Source of the DNA: Chthonomonas sp. UBA6659
GTDB taxonomy: Bacteria; Armatimonadota; Fimbriimonadia; Fimbriimonadales; Fimbriimonadaceae
Length of the DNA: 64,000 nucleotides
Reading direction: 5' to 3'
NCBI GenBank assembly: GCA_002455425.1
Contig: DKKT01000071.1
Coordinates: 137,273-201,272, forward strand
Shown here: in pieces, positions 33,153 through 42,167 of the stretch
How positions within the stretch are numbered: position 1 is the stretch's first letter
How the letters are laid out: every line of letters starts with the position of its first letter
Translations under genes and position numbers: made by a program
The notes under the pieces: generated by a model
Seen by the model: the letters and a program-made list of their open reading frames with translations, nothing else
Told to the model about the DNA's origin: nothing
Databases searched by the model: none

Positions 33153-33608
33153 TCAGCGTGTGAAAATGACCTTCGCCGAGCCGCCCATCCCACCCGGGAG
33201 GTTTAAGGTCATCGACTTGCCGTCCTTGCTCAGGACCATCGTCTGCGGCTTGGCTTTGTCGCCGGAGACCGCCTTGCCGTCTTCCTTCTTCGCGGTAATG
33301 ACGATGTTGCTACCGGTTTGCTTCCAGGTCCCCTCGCTGGTCGCGCTCTTGTTGGGACCTGGGATGTTCGTTGCCTTGAGGACGTAAGTGTTGTTCGCCT
33401 TCAGCTCGAGGGCGACGCGCATCTTGCGAGCCTCCGCCAGCATGTCGTCCATCATCTTCTTCTGGGCCGCTTCCATCTTCGGCATGTTGGCCGGGAGCTT
33501 GATTTCGAGCTTGCCGTTCCACTTGCCGACAGCGTTGGCAGCGTGGGCGACGACAGCTACGACGAGGACAGCCGCAACGAGGGCGAATCGAGCGAGGGCT
33601 TGTTTCAT
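33153..33608 (-). CDS. Small secreted protein, lipocalin-like beta-rich domain
   Basis: 151 residues with a clear signal peptide (MKQALARFALVAAVLVVAVV, cleavage near HAANA). The mature part alternates short strands and polar turns (GKWNGKLEIKL ... NTYVLKATN ... GTWKQTGSNIVITAKK ... SMTLNLPGG), as in small secreted antiparallel beta-sheet domains. There is no catalytic signature. It looks like a relative of the next minus-strand protein (33651-34070). The TATAAG hexamer 6 nt before the ATG overlaps a possible AAGG ribosome site. Confidence 0.8.
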   Translation of the reverse strand: MKQALARFALVAAVLVVAVVAHAANAVGKWNGKLEIKLPANMPKMEAAQKKMMDDMLAEARKMRVALELKANNTYVLKATNIPGPNKSATSEGTWKQTGSNIVITAKKEDGKAVSGDKAKPQTMVLSKDGKSMTLNLPGGMGGSAKVIFTR

Positions 33609-33614
33609 TTCAAC

Positions 33615-33620
33615 CTTATA
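33615..33620 (-). promoter_or_regulatory. Putative -10 element at the 33608 start
   Basis: On the minus strand TATAAG (5 of 6) ends 6 nt before the ATG. The AAGG inside it could be read instead as a Shine-Dalgarno with 6-nt spacing, so the two explanations compete. Confidence 0.4.
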
Positions 33621-33650
33621 CCGCTTCGGTGGGCGGGGCGTTTCATGAAG

Positions 33651-34070
33651 TTACTTCTGCCGCGTGAACGTGAGGGTCCCACGCGTCGAGACCTGCGTGA
33701 ACTCGTCGTCCCCCTTCCACGTGATGGTTCCCGTGTCGGGCTTGTTGAGGCTGCTCTCCATCGCCTTCTTGGCCGCATCCGAGGCCATCTGGTTGCCGCT
33801 CTTGACGTCGACCGACGAGAGGGTCATCGTGAGATTGTTACCCTCCAGCTTGTACGTGCCCTTCATGGTCATCGTGAGTTCGCCCATGCCAGGTGCGCTT
33901 GCCTTGACGACCATCGTCATGGCGTCCCCTTTTTCGAAGGTCGTGGTGGCGGAGCCCATGGGCATACCGGCGACGTTCCAGGTGCCGGCGAGTTTGTCGC
34001 CCTTCCCACACCCGATCAAGGCTGCGATCGCGACAAGGACGAGAATCCAAGCAAAGCGTGTGTTGCGCAT
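33651..34070 (-). CDS. Small beta-rich lipoprotein, paralogue-like to 33153-33608
   Basis: 139 residues from ATG 34070. The signal ends in a lipobox (AALIGCGKG, Cys21 lipidated). The mature part, with DKLAGTWNVAG, GTYKLEGNNLTMTLSS and a final GTLTFTRQK, has the same strand pattern and closing motif as the neighbour downstream (GTWKQTGSN..., VIFTR). The two probably arose by duplication. The role is unknown; envelope location is likely. TAAAGT ends 7 nt before the ATG and there is no Shine-Dalgarno. Confidence 0.82.
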   Translation of the reverse strand: MRNTRFAWILVLVAIAALIGCGKGDKLAGTWNVAGMPMGSATTTFEKGDAMTMVVKASAPGMGELTMTMKGTYKLEGNNLTMTLSSVDVKSGNQMASDAAKKAMESSLNKPDTGTITWKGDDEFTQVSTRGTLTFTRQK

Positions 34071-34077
34071 AGTGCAG

Positions 34078-34083
34078 ACTTTA
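34078..34083 (-). promoter_or_regulatory. Putative -10 element at the 34070 start
   Basis: On the minus strand TAAAGT (TANNNT type) ends 7 nt upstream of the lipoprotein ATG, with no ribosome-binding purine tract between, a leaderless-type arrangement. Confidence 0.4.
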
Positions 34084-34094
34084 GCACGCCAAGA

Positions 34095-34130
34095 ACGAGA
34101 AAGCCCCCTCTCGTGGATGCGAAAGGGGGC
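34095..34130 (-). terminator. Rho-independent terminator of gltA
   Basis: On the minus strand an 8-bp GC stem (GCCCCCTT...GAGGGGGC, between 34103 and 34130) is followed by a T-rich tail TTTCTCGTTCTT. It lies 16 nt after the citrate synthase stop and upstream of the lipoprotein gene. Confidence 0.82.
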
Positions 34131-34146
34131 CCGAGTGGGTCGCTGA

Positions 34147-35292
34147 TCATCGCTCCTCGATCGGGATGAACGGCTGGTTCTGGGGGCCTTCGTAGATGCA
34201 CTTCGGGCGGATGAGGCGGTTGTTGTCGAGCTGCTCGATCGCGTGCGCGGTCCAACCGGTGGTGCGAGCCACCACGAAGATCGGGGTGTAGAGGTCGATC
34301 GGAATCCCGAGAAGGAAGTAGGCGTAGGCGGCCGGGAAGTCGACGTTCGGGTAGAGGCCCTTCTCCTCAAGCATGACACGCTCCAGGGTGTCGGCGATCT
34401 CGCCCCACGTCGTGTTGCCCTTCCGCGCCCCGATCTCCTTGGCGACCTTGGTCAGGAACATCGCACGGCTGTCGCCCTTCTTGTACTCGCGGTGACCGAA
34501 TCCCATGATCTTCTTCTTGTTGGCGAGCGCATCTCGAATCCAGGCTTCGGCGTTCGCCGGCGAGCCAATCTCTTGGAGCATGTACATCGCCTCTTCGTTC
34601 GCGCCCCCGTGGAGCGGGCCTTTCAGCGTCCCGATGCCGGACACGACACCGCTGTAGAGGTCGCTGAGCGTGGCGACGGTCACCCGGCAGGCGAAAGTCG
34701 ACGCGTTGTAGCCATGCTCGGCGTACAGAGTCAAGGACGCGTCCATGACAAGTGTCGTGAAGTCGTCGGCGACCTGACCGCCGTGGAGCAGATAGAGGAA
34801 GTTCCCCGCGATGCTCAGGTCGGGATTCGGCTTGATCGGATCTTTGCCCTCTCGAATCCGATGCCCGTTCGCGACGAGCGTGCTCGCCTTTGCGATAATG
34901 CGGACGGCCTTGCGAACGTTGGCGTCGTGATTGGTGGCGGGTTCGGCGTAGTCGGGGTCGAACGGAGCAAGCGCGGAGTACGCGGTCCGCAGCATATCCA
35001 TCGGGTGAGTCTGCTTGGGAAGTTGCTTCATCACCGTGTAAATCTGCTCGGGAACCTCTCGCTCCTTGCCGAGAACCTCGCGGAAGTTCTCGAGTTCGGC
35101 CCGATTGGGGAGCTTGCTGTAGATGAGCAGGTAAGCGGTCTCCTCGAAGGAGCCCTTCTCCGCGAGATCGTGGACGTCGATGCCTCGATAAACGAGGCTG
35201 CTTCGGTCGCTATCGATCTCGGAAATCGTGGTGATGCCGCCAATGACGCCTTCAAGGCCGGGGCTGTAATTTGGATACGTGGTCGCGCTCAT
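34147..35292 (-). CDS. gltA: Citrate synthase (type II-like, short form)
   Basis: 381 residues, matching the short bacterial/archaeal citrate and methylcitrate synthases. Catalytic features: the first His region LYAEHGYNAS, GPLHGGANEEAM with the catalytic His, GFGHREYKKGD for substrate binding, and the Asp in NVDFPAAYAYFLLG. It condenses oxaloacetate with acetyl-CoA to enter the TCA cycle; a methylcitrate role cannot be excluded. AAAGGA lies about 10 nt before the ATG. It is monocistronic between the lipoprotein gene and a terminator hairpin of the gene behind it. Confidence 0.95.
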   Translation of the reverse strand: MSATTYPNYSPGLEGVIGGITTISEIDSDRSSLVYRGIDVHDLAEKGSFEETAYLLIYSKLPNRAELENFREVLGKEREVPEQIYTVMKQLPKQTHPMDMLRTAYSALAPFDPDYAEPATNHDANVRKAVRIIAKASTLVANGHRIREGKDPIKPNPDLSIAGNFLYLLHGGQVADDFTTLVMDASLTLYAEHGYNASTFACRVTVATLSDLYSGVVSGIGTLKGPLHGGANEEAMYMLQEIGSPANAEAWIRDALANKKKIMGFGHREYKKGDSRAMFLTKVAKEIGARKGNTTWGEIADTLERVMLEEKGLYPNVDFPAAYAYFLLGIPIDLYTPIFVVARTTGWTAHAIEQLDNNRLIRPKCIYEGPQNQPFIPIEER

Positions 35293-35407
35293 GAGGGTGA
35301 AATCCTTTGGGAAGTATCACCTTAGTCTACTCGAACGGGGTGAAAAAGGTAGCGAGCGGGGAGGCTCCCGAAGTACTCCCGGACCGCGCGTTCTCGGCCT
35401 GAAAGAC

Positions 35408-35439
35408 CGGGATCGGTCGACAGTCGCCAACCGATCCCG
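35408..35439 (-). terminator. Terminator of the BNR-repeat lipoprotein gene
   Basis: CGGGATCGGT (35408-35417) and ACCGATCCCG (35430-35439) pair over 10 bp with a 12-nt loop. On the minus strand they are followed by GTCTTTC. It begins 15 nt after the stop of the upstream minus-strand gene. Confidence 0.68.
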
Positions 35440-35453
35440 CAGTCAAGCTCGGC

Positions 35454-38168
35454 CTATTTCGAGAAGCTCAATCCGATCCGATCGATCTTCGCTTCGGGCT
35501 TTCCGAGCGAGCTCCCGGGAATGGGCACGAACCGAACCCGAACGCGAACCGCGCGGGTGGAGGGTTCGATGAACCGCGAGACGAACCCGGCCGGAGCAAT
35601 CGCCGCGACCGTATCCCCGAGGGAGGCGGGCCGGGTGTCGACGATCTCCCACGCCGAAGTGTCTGCGTTGAACAACTCCGTGATCTGCGTCTGGCCTGTT
35701 GTTGCCTGGGCCTCGACGGTGACCGAGAACGTCAAGGGGTTTGTGTACGGCGCGACCCCGTTCGCCTCGACGTGGAGCGATGTCGGGCCGCCGGACCGGA
35801 ACACGCCGGCGATGTGGAGCCGATTGTCTTCGCTCGCTTGAAGGCTTGCCAGACTCCCGCTTCGGGTCAGACCACCGACGGTGAAAGCGGTCGGGGTTGC
35901 CGCCGAGCCGGTCGGAGTGACGTTCACGAGGTAGAGACCCCGCCCGTGGGTGACGTTGATCAGTTCGTCACCGTCCTTCCACACCAATTCGTCGATCGGG
36001 CAGGTGTCGGGCCCGTCGGTGACCGCACCCCACGAGTTGCCCCCGTCGCAGGAGATGAAGAGCCCGATGTCGGTGCCCGCGAAAAGACGATTCGGGTAGA
36101 CCGGATCGAGGGCGAGGGCGCTCACCGGGACTTCAGGAATTCGCCGGGAGGCAACACCGGTGACCTGGGCCCAGGTCGTACCGCCGTTGGTGGTGGCCCA
36201 GATGTTGTTCGGCTCCCACCCCATGAACGAGACGAACGCCCGGTTATGGTTGGCCGGATCGATGACGATCCGTGAAACCCAGCGTCCGACGCTCCCGCCC
36301 GGGAAGTTCTGATCGACCCGGGTCCAGGTCGGCGAGCCGGCGGTACCGTTGGCCGTCTTGAAGATCTGCCCGTTGTTGTGCCCGACCCAGATGACGTTGG
36401 AGTTACCCTGGGCGACCGTCACCGTGGAGTGGAACCGCGGGTCGTAATTCTCCATGTGAGAGAGTTCCTTCCCCGTTCCTCCGCCAAGCCCGCCCGGGAT
36501 CGGCGGCTTGATGATCGACCAGGTCGGAGTCGTCGCCTTGACGTTGCTGCTCCGCCACAGATTGAGCCCGCACGCGAGCATCGTGTTCGGGTTGTTCGGG
36601 TCGAGGATGTAATGGGGGATGAAGTTGCAGCGGCTGGTCGAGCCGGCGTCGGTAAGCCCACTCGTGATGCTCGCGAAACTCGATCCGCCGTTGGTGCTGC
36701 GCCGAATGCCATGGACCTGCGACGATCCATAGAGGTAGTTGCCGTCGGTCGGGTCGGCAGCAGCAAACGCTCCATCACCGCCGATGACGCCGATCGTCCA
36801 GTTGAGCGAGCCGGAGTAGATGTTCGTGTAATTGTCCTGGGCGCCGGCGATGATCTTCCCGCTCGGCGAGTAGGCCGCGCCATAGAACTGGGTGATGCCG
36901 AGGCCATTGTTGATGTGTCCGCCGGACCCGGTGGTGGCATCGTTCGTGAAGCCGACCCCGCCATCCCCGGCAAAGAACAGCCGCCGGTTCGTCGTGCCGT
37001 TGTACTGCGGATGCGCGACGATGTCGTGATGGTCGGCGTGGATGTTGGGAAACGCGTTCGAGCGGGTGAGGCCCCCGTCCGTGCTCCGGTAGAGATTCAC
37101 GGCTCCGTACACGAGGAAGTTGGGGTTGGTCGGATCGACCCAAATCGCGAGGTTGTAGGCCTGATAGGTCGGGATCGTGAGGGCGGCGTTGACGTCGACC
37201 CAGGTTTGGCCGCTATTCGTCGACTTGAAAATCCGCGCCGACTGGCTCATGTTGCCCATGATCGCGTAGCACGTGGTCGGGGTACTGGCGGCCCAGGTGA
37301 CCTCGGCCCGGTGGACGCTCGTCATGCCCGTCGAGTTCGCGAAGCTGAGCCCGCCGTTGCTCGAATACACGACTCCGGGATTGCCGTGGATACCGGCGAT
37401 GACGAGGTTCGCGTTGGTGGGATGGAAGTCGACGTCGTAGGCGTGCCCGGTCCAAACCTGCGTCCAGGTGTCGCCGCCGTTCGTCGAGCGCCAGATTCCG
37501 GTACTCGTCGCGGCCAGCATCGTGGCCGGACTCCCCGGCTGAAATGCCAACCGGTTGACGAAATACCAATCCGACGTGTCGGTTGCCGGGATCTGAGTCC
37601 ATGTCTGGCCTGAGTCGGTCGTCTTGAAGATCCCCGCACCCCGAATCGCGGCCGTGTTCTGGGAGCCCTCGACACTCTCGAAGAAGCCTTCTCCGGTGCC
37701 CGCGTAGAGCACGTTCGGATTGGTCGGGTGCATGACGAGACAGCAGACACCGATCGCGCTCATGAACCCGTCGAGCGGGGACCAATTGGTGCCTCCGTTG
37801 GTGGTCTTCCATACACCTCCGCCGACCGCGCCGACGTACATCGTGGTGGGGTTGTTCGGTTCGATCGCAATACTGCGGATACGGCCCCCGATATTGGCTG
37901 GACCGAGCCATTGCCAAGGGGAAAACTGGACACCGACCTCACCCGTCTCCTGCTTTCCGATCAGGGTGGCCCGTTGAGCGAGGGCCCTCGAGAGCGCCCG
38001 CTCCGGCAAGGTGCCGTCGGCGCTGAGACGAGCCTGCCATCGCTGGCGCATCGCCCGCACCGCGGTGGGCACTTCAGTCGGCTCCGGCCGAGGAGCGACG
38101 CGTTCGGGGGCGCAGCCGGTGAGCGTGAGACCAACGAACAAGCATGTAAACCAAGAAAATTTCGACAT
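35454..38168 (-). CDS. BNR/VPS10-type beta-propeller lipoprotein
   Basis: 904 residues from ATG 38168, chosen because GAGGAAGGA precedes it closely and the product starts with a lipoprotein signal (SWFTCLFVGLTLTGC). Many repeats of the type GGxWKTTNGGTNWSPL / TTDSGQTWTQI / WRSTNGGDTWTQV (sialidase Asp-box / Ycf48-like) fill about residues 90-770, consistent with one or two beta-propellers. A C-terminal beta-sandwich-like region follows (LHVEANGVAPYTNPLTFSV). Such proteins bind sugars or proteins at the cell surface. No sialidase Arg triad is obvious, so catalysis is doubtful. It resembles the 58146-61151 protein. Confidence 0.88.
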   Translation of the reverse strand: MSKFSWFTCLFVGLTLTGCAPERVAPRPEPTEVPTAVRAMRQRWQARLSADGTLPERALSRALAQRATLIGKQETGEVGVQFSPWQWLGPANIGGRIRSIAIEPNNPTTMYVGAVGGGVWKTTNGGTNWSPLDGFMSAIGVCCLVMHPTNPNVLYAGTGEGFFESVEGSQNTAAIRGAGIFKTTDSGQTWTQIPATDTSDWYFVNRLAFQPGSPATMLAATSTGIWRSTNGGDTWTQVWTGHAYDVDFHPTNANLVIAGIHGNPGVVYSSNGGLSFANSTGMTSVHRAEVTWAASTPTTCYAIMGNMSQSARIFKSTNSGQTWVDVNAALTIPTYQAYNLAIWVDPTNPNFLVYGAVNLYRSTDGGLTRSNAFPNIHADHHDIVAHPQYNGTTNRRLFFAGDGGVGFTNDATTGSGGHINNGLGITQFYGAAYSPSGKIIAGAQDNYTNIYSGSLNWTIGVIGGDGAFAAADPTDGNYLYGSSQVHGIRRSTNGGSSFASITSGLTDAGSTSRCNFIPHYILDPNNPNTMLACGLNLWRSSNVKATTPTWSIIKPPIPGGLGGGTGKELSHMENYDPRFHSTVTVAQGNSNVIWVGHNNGQIFKTANGTAGSPTWTRVDQNFPGGSVGRWVSRIVIDPANHNRAFVSFMGWEPNNIWATTNGGTTWAQVTGVASRRIPEVPVSALALDPVYPNRLFAGTDIGLFISCDGGNSWGAVTDGPDTCPIDELVWKDGDELINVTHGRGLYLVNVTPTGSAATPTAFTVGGLTRSGSLASLQASEDNRLHIAGVFRSGGPTSLHVEANGVAPYTNPLTFSVTVEAQATTGQTQITELFNADTSAWEIVDTRPASLGDTVAAIAPAGFVSRFIEPSTRAVRVRVRFVPIPGSSLGKPEAKIDRIGLSFSK

Positions 38169-38264
38169 CGTCCTTCCTCGAAGTTCCGTTGCGGGAGGCA
38201 AAACGTGACGCCTGCCACGTGACGGCTATGACCCAAGGACGGATCGAAGACGAAGTCCGTTCGG

Positions 38265-41200
38265 TTACTTTCCTGCGACGAATGCTCGGACTATGCCGTC
38301 GGTCCCCGACGCGAACAGCGTACGATGGTCTGGAGAGAAGACGACGTCGAACATGGGGCGTGGTGTCTTGGTGAGCCGCGCCAGTTCATGACCCTGCAAA
38401 TCCCAAACCCGAGTGGTGCCGTCCTCGCACGCGGTGGCGATCCGGCTCCCATCCGCCGAAAAACAGGCGCCGGCAACCCACCCTCCGTGCAAGAAGGACG
38501 CGATCCTCTTGCCCGTGCCCGTATCCCACAGCGAGGGTCGCAGGTCGAAGCCGTTGACCAGGAGAAGGCTGCCGTCGGGGGAGAACTTAGCCTCCCAAAG
38601 GCGACTCTCGAAGGGTCCGAGAGTGCGGTCGTCGGCCTCGTCGATTCCCACGAGGCGCACGGTCCGGTCCGGAGTCGGTATCGCCGCCAACCTCCCGTCA
38701 CTCGACCATTCGATCGGATACACCGTGAGGTGGGGAACCATGGAGGGCGAGGCAGCGGCCGGAAGCTGCCGCAGCAGGCCGAATCGCCGATCGAAAAGCG
38801 CGACTTCGCCCCGGAAGCCGCGAACCGCCACATTGCCCTCGCTGGAGAATGCAAGGGAAGAGGCAAGGAAGTCGAGTGAGACCTTGGCTTCGGTTCCGTC
38901 CTCGCCGATCCGGATGAGCTTTCCCTGGCGGGTCGTGGCCGCGAGCCCGCCGCCCGGTCGGAAGCGAGCACTCAGATACGGGAACGCCGCGAAGGTCTGA
39001 ACCGGTGTTCCGCTCTCCGACTCAACGATGTGCAGAACGCCGGACGGGGTCACGTACAGCAGCTGACGGCCGTCGGGAGAGAATGCCATGTCGTGGCGAC
39101 TCGGGATCCGACCGGGTTCAAACGTCCGGATCCGCTGCAGGCTCTTCGCGTCGAGCAAGATGACCTTGCCGTTGATGGATGAGGCGACCAGCCGGCTCCC
39201 GTCGGGCGAAATCACGAGCGACTGCAGTTCTCCCGCCCCCAGGGCAATGCTGTCACTCGCGATCAGCGAGGATGTCGGTCGGCTCAGCACTTCGCCGGTG
39301 GAGTCCATCGAGAGGAGGCGATCGCCATCCCGCCACAATCCGATCACCGGTCGGACGTGATCGTCGAGCTCGGTAATGGGCTGCCATGTTCGGGTGTCGT
39401 AGACCAGGAGCGCTCCGTTCTGATAGGAGACGATCGCTCGATCCAGGTCTGGCAACACGCGGACCATCACCGGGGTCGATGTCAAGCCCGGTGCCCTGGC
39501 GACGCTCCGTCCGGAGCTCAGGTCCAGGACGGCCAGCCCGAAGTGGTTGCTTTCGAGGACGACCCGCGACAGCTCTGTCGAGACCGTGGCGACCGGGGTC
39601 CCAGGGACCGAGACCGTCCACAACTCTGTTGCCGTGGTCCAATCGAGCCGTGTTACACGCCCATCGGCGACGAGAACCACATCGGTACCACTGAATTCAG
39701 CACGTCGAATGGCTTCTGGGTGACGGTATCGACGCTTGCCGGTGGCATCGAGGAATTCGATCGACCTCTCATCGGAGGGGTCCCTCAAGAGGATCGGACC
39801 GGTCAACGCCGCGATCGCGACCGCCTGACCGTCAGTGAGTTCCGCGATCCGATCGGCACGCTTAGCGCGTTCCTTGATCGCACCCTTGCCGATCGTCCTT
39901 TCGAGGAGGTACGCGGACTCCATCGCGATCTGAAAGTTTCTGACTCGAAACGGGCCCTCACGGTCAATATAGAATTCGTTCTCGCGGCGGCGGATGATGT
40001 GCCCGTCTTCGACCCAGACCCGGCTGAACCCGGGTCCAGGTTCAGCGGGAAGTACGACCTTCGCGCGCGTCAACCGATGATGCCAGTACCGCCACTCCCA
40101 GCCCCGCTCCGGATACTCGGCCTGGCTCTCGATCAACTCGCGGACGGTCGGCCATGCGCCGTCAAATGCCTCCCGCGACGCGAGGAGCATCGACGTCCGA
40201 TACGCCTCATCCGCGGCGCGCCTTGCCACTTGTCGCGACTCCGACAGGGCGATGTTGCGATCCCGGGCGAGGACCGCGAAGGTCCCGGCGATCAACCCCA
40301 GCGTGAGGACCGCGATCGAAGCCGCGAGGCTGACGCGCAGTTTGGCCCGCTTTGTCGCGAGCCGAATCCGCTCGGCTTCGCCTCGGGGAATCGCGCTTTC
40401 GACGAAGGAGGGTCCGAACAGCCGGGCATAGAGGCGGTTTCGACTCACCAAACGGTCACGCTCTTCGACGACCGCCCCTGAAAGCTTGAGAACGGTCGCG
40501 ACATCGTCACGAACCGAGCGGGACGGCAGACCTTTGCCCAGGACCTGGCGATACGCGTCGAGCACGAGAGCTGTCGCCTCGGTGGAATCGGTGCCCGGAA
40601 TGTACGGCTTCAAGAGTCGGCGTTCGACGTCGGCGAGATTGGGTTCCCGCTGGCGTGACTCGGCACTCAGAAACTGCGCTTCGACGAGTCGGTCGACGTC
40701 TTTCGAGGTGCGATACGTCTCGTCCTCGGCAATCCACCGACAGAGCAGCTGGGTCAGATACGGGTGGCCGTTCACCCAATGGTAAACCCGGTCAAGCAAG
40801 GATGCCCCGTGCCGTTCATGGGTCGAAAGGGGCACTTCATAGGGTCGCAGCTCCCACCGCGAAAAGTCGTTCAGCTCGATTCGGTCGCCGACGTTGAATG
40901 GCGTGGTTTCGGGATTGTCGATCAGCTGGGACGCTGACGCGACACCGACGAGGCAGAAGGTCAGTCGGCAGAACTTTGGCTCGGCGGCGCGGCGATTGAA
41001 GCACTCTCGGATACCGGCAAAGAACTCGTCGGTCTCGAACGGGAGGCTCCGGACGAAGTCGATCTCGTCGATCATCACGACGATGTCCTCCTCGACTCGA
41101 TCGAGAATGCCAAGCTCGAGCACTTCCATGAACCGAGCGTGCGCGCCCAAGTCGAGCCGCTCCTTCCAGAGCGTGAACAGATCGGCTGCGACGCCCAGGT

Positions 41201-41483
41201 CGCGGCCGATGACGTTCAGGATCCCCGCGTACCACTTCTCGACATCGAGGTTCGAACCGAGACGCTGAAGGTCGACGCGCACGATTCGGGTGCCTCGCTT
41301 CTGCAACACCGACAGCGCGTGCCCGACCACGGACGACTTGCCCTTCTGTCGCGAATCGAGAATGAACACGAAGCGGCCCTCCGCGAGGGCGTCGATCAAG
41401 TCGCGATCCGCGGCGCGCTCGAGATAGCTGAGCGAGTCCGCAGAAAGTGTGCCGCCTGCCTGAAAGAAGCCTGCGTGATCCAA
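38265..41483 (-). CDS. AAA_35-type NTPase with transmembrane segment and WD40 propeller
   Basis: 1072 residues from TTG 41483; GGAGG sits 4 nt upstream on the minus strand, so the rare start is well supported. Residues 1-370 are an AAA-like (AAA_35) domain: FQAGGTLSADSLSYLERAAD, P-loop variant LDSRQKGKSS (44-51), Walker B VVMIDEIDF (about 134-142) and a winged-helix-like region ending at LYARLFGPS. A membrane span lies at about 385-408. The rest is WD40-like (FSPDGRQLLY, FSPDGSLLLV, DGTTRVWDL). The P-loop lacks the usual GxxxxGK spacing, as in this family. Probably a STAND-like signalling or scaffold NTPase; the output is unknown. Confidence 0.87.
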   Translation of the reverse strand: MDHAGFFQAGGTLSADSLSYLERAADRDLIDALAEGRFVFILDSRQKGKSSVVGHALSVLQKRGTRIVRVDLQRLGSNLDVEKWYAGILNVIGRDLGVAADLFTLWKERLDLGAHARFMEVLELGILDRVEEDIVVMIDEIDFVRSLPFETDEFFAGIRECFNRRAAEPKFCRLTFCLVGVASASQLIDNPETTPFNVGDRIELNDFSRWELRPYEVPLSTHERHGASLLDRVYHWVNGHPYLTQLLCRWIAEDETYRTSKDVDRLVEAQFLSAESRQREPNLADVERRLLKPYIPGTDSTEATALVLDAYRQVLGKGLPSRSVRDDVATVLKLSGAVVEERDRLVSRNRLYARLFGPSFVESAIPRGEAERIRLATKRAKLRVSLAASIAVLTLGLIAGTFAVLARDRNIALSESRQVARRAADEAYRTSMLLASREAFDGAWPTVRELIESQAEYPERGWEWRYWHHRLTRAKVVLPAEPGPGFSRVWVEDGHIIRRRENEFYIDREGPFRVRNFQIAMESAYLLERTIGKGAIKERAKRADRIAELTDGQAVAIAALTGPILLRDPSDERSIEFLDATGKRRYRHPEAIRRAEFSGTDVVLVADGRVTRLDWTTATELWTVSVPGTPVATVSTELSRVVLESNHFGLAVLDLSSGRSVARAPGLTSTPVMVRVLPDLDRAIVSYQNGALLVYDTRTWQPITELDDHVRPVIGLWRDGDRLLSMDSTGEVLSRPTSSLIASDSIALGAGELQSLVISPDGSRLVASSINGKVILLDAKSLQRIRTFEPGRIPSRHDMAFSPDGRQLLYVTPSGVLHIVESESGTPVQTFAAFPYLSARFRPGGGLAATTRQGKLIRIGEDGTEAKVSLDFLASSLAFSSEGNVAVRGFRGEVALFDRRFGLLRQLPAAASPSMVPHLTVYPIEWSSDGRLAAIPTPDRTVRLVGIDEADDRTLGPFESRLWEAKFSPDGSLLLVNGFDLRPSLWDTGTGKRIASFLHGGWVAGACFSADGSRIATACEDGTTRVWDLQGHELARLTKTPRPMFDVVFSPDHRTLFASGTDGIVRAFVAGK

Positions 41484-41518
41484 CGTGCCTCCATTATCCC
41501 CGGAGTATCGGTTCGACC

Positions 41519-41524
41519 CATAAT
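41519..41524 (+). promoter_or_regulatory. Putative -10 element for leaderless GNAT mRNA
   Basis: CATAAT (5 of 6) ends 6 nt before the GTG at 41531, with no Shine-Dalgarno. The divergent AAA-WD40 gene starts 35 nt away, so this 47-nt gap must hold two promoters. Confidence 0.45.
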
Positions 41525-41530
41525 CTCGGC

Positions 41531-42130
41531 GTGAGCCATCCCGATCCGATGCTCGTCACACCGATCCCCCTCGTCGGAGAGGGCGTCCGCCTCGATCCTC
41601 TTGTCCGAGAAGACGCACCGGTGATTGCGACCGTGCTGGTTCCGGAGACCTTTCGGTACTTCGTTTCCATCCAGCCGCGCTCCTACGATCTCGAAGGGAT
41701 CCGAGACTTCGTCGATCAGCTCCTCGAAGCTCCGGGAACCCTTGCGTTCGTGGTTCGATCGCGGACCGACGGTTCGGTGCTCGGCATGAGCTGCTACCTC
41801 GACATTCGTTCCGATCATCGAGCGCTTGAGATCGGAATGACGTGGTACATCGAAGCGGTGCGGGGCACTCGGGTGAATCCGGAGTGCAAGCTCCTTCTCC
41901 TTGGGCATGCGTTCGAAGACCTCGGAGCGGTTAGGGTCACCCTCAAAACCGACCTGCGCAACGAGCACAGCCAGGCTGCGATCGCGAAGCTCGGGGCGGT
42001 CAAGGAGGGCGTTCTCCGGAAACATGGAATCCAGCCCAACGGTTACGTGCGCGATACCGTCTTCTACAGTGTTCTCGACGAGGAGTGGCCGAAGGTCCGG
42101 GAGGGACTCCTCGCGCGACTCGGTCGCTGA
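41531..42130 (+). CDS. GNAT-family acetyltransferase (RimJ/RimL-like)
   Basis: 199 residues from GTG 41531, preferred because CATAAT lies 6 nt upstream; ATG 41549 is an alternative and gives the family-like start MLVTPIPLVGEGVRLDPL. The fold is RimL-like: GMSCYLDIRSDHRALEIGMT, NPECKLLLLGHAFEDL for CoA binding, then VTLKTDLRNEHSQAAIAKLG and VRDTVFYSVLDEEW. The target (protein N-terminus or small molecule) is unknown. Confidence 0.87.
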   Translation: MSHPDPMLVTPIPLVGEGVRLDPLVREDAPVIATVLVPETFRYFVSIQPRSYDLEGIRDFVDQLLEAPGTLAFVVRSRTDGSVLGMSCYLDIRSDHRALEIGMTWYIEAVRGTRVNPECKLLLLGHAFEDLGAVRVTLKTDLRNEHSQAAIAKLGAVKEGVLRKHGIQPNGYVRDTVFYSVLDEEWPKVREGLLARLGR

Positions 42131-42167
42131 CGGAACCTCACGCCGGTCAAAGGACGTCCTGGGAAGT

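Noticed and set aside
36378..37613. 411-codon plus-strand frame opposite the BNR lipoprotein
   Set aside because: Shadow of the Asp-box repeats; the product lacks hydrophobic core pattern and start signal.
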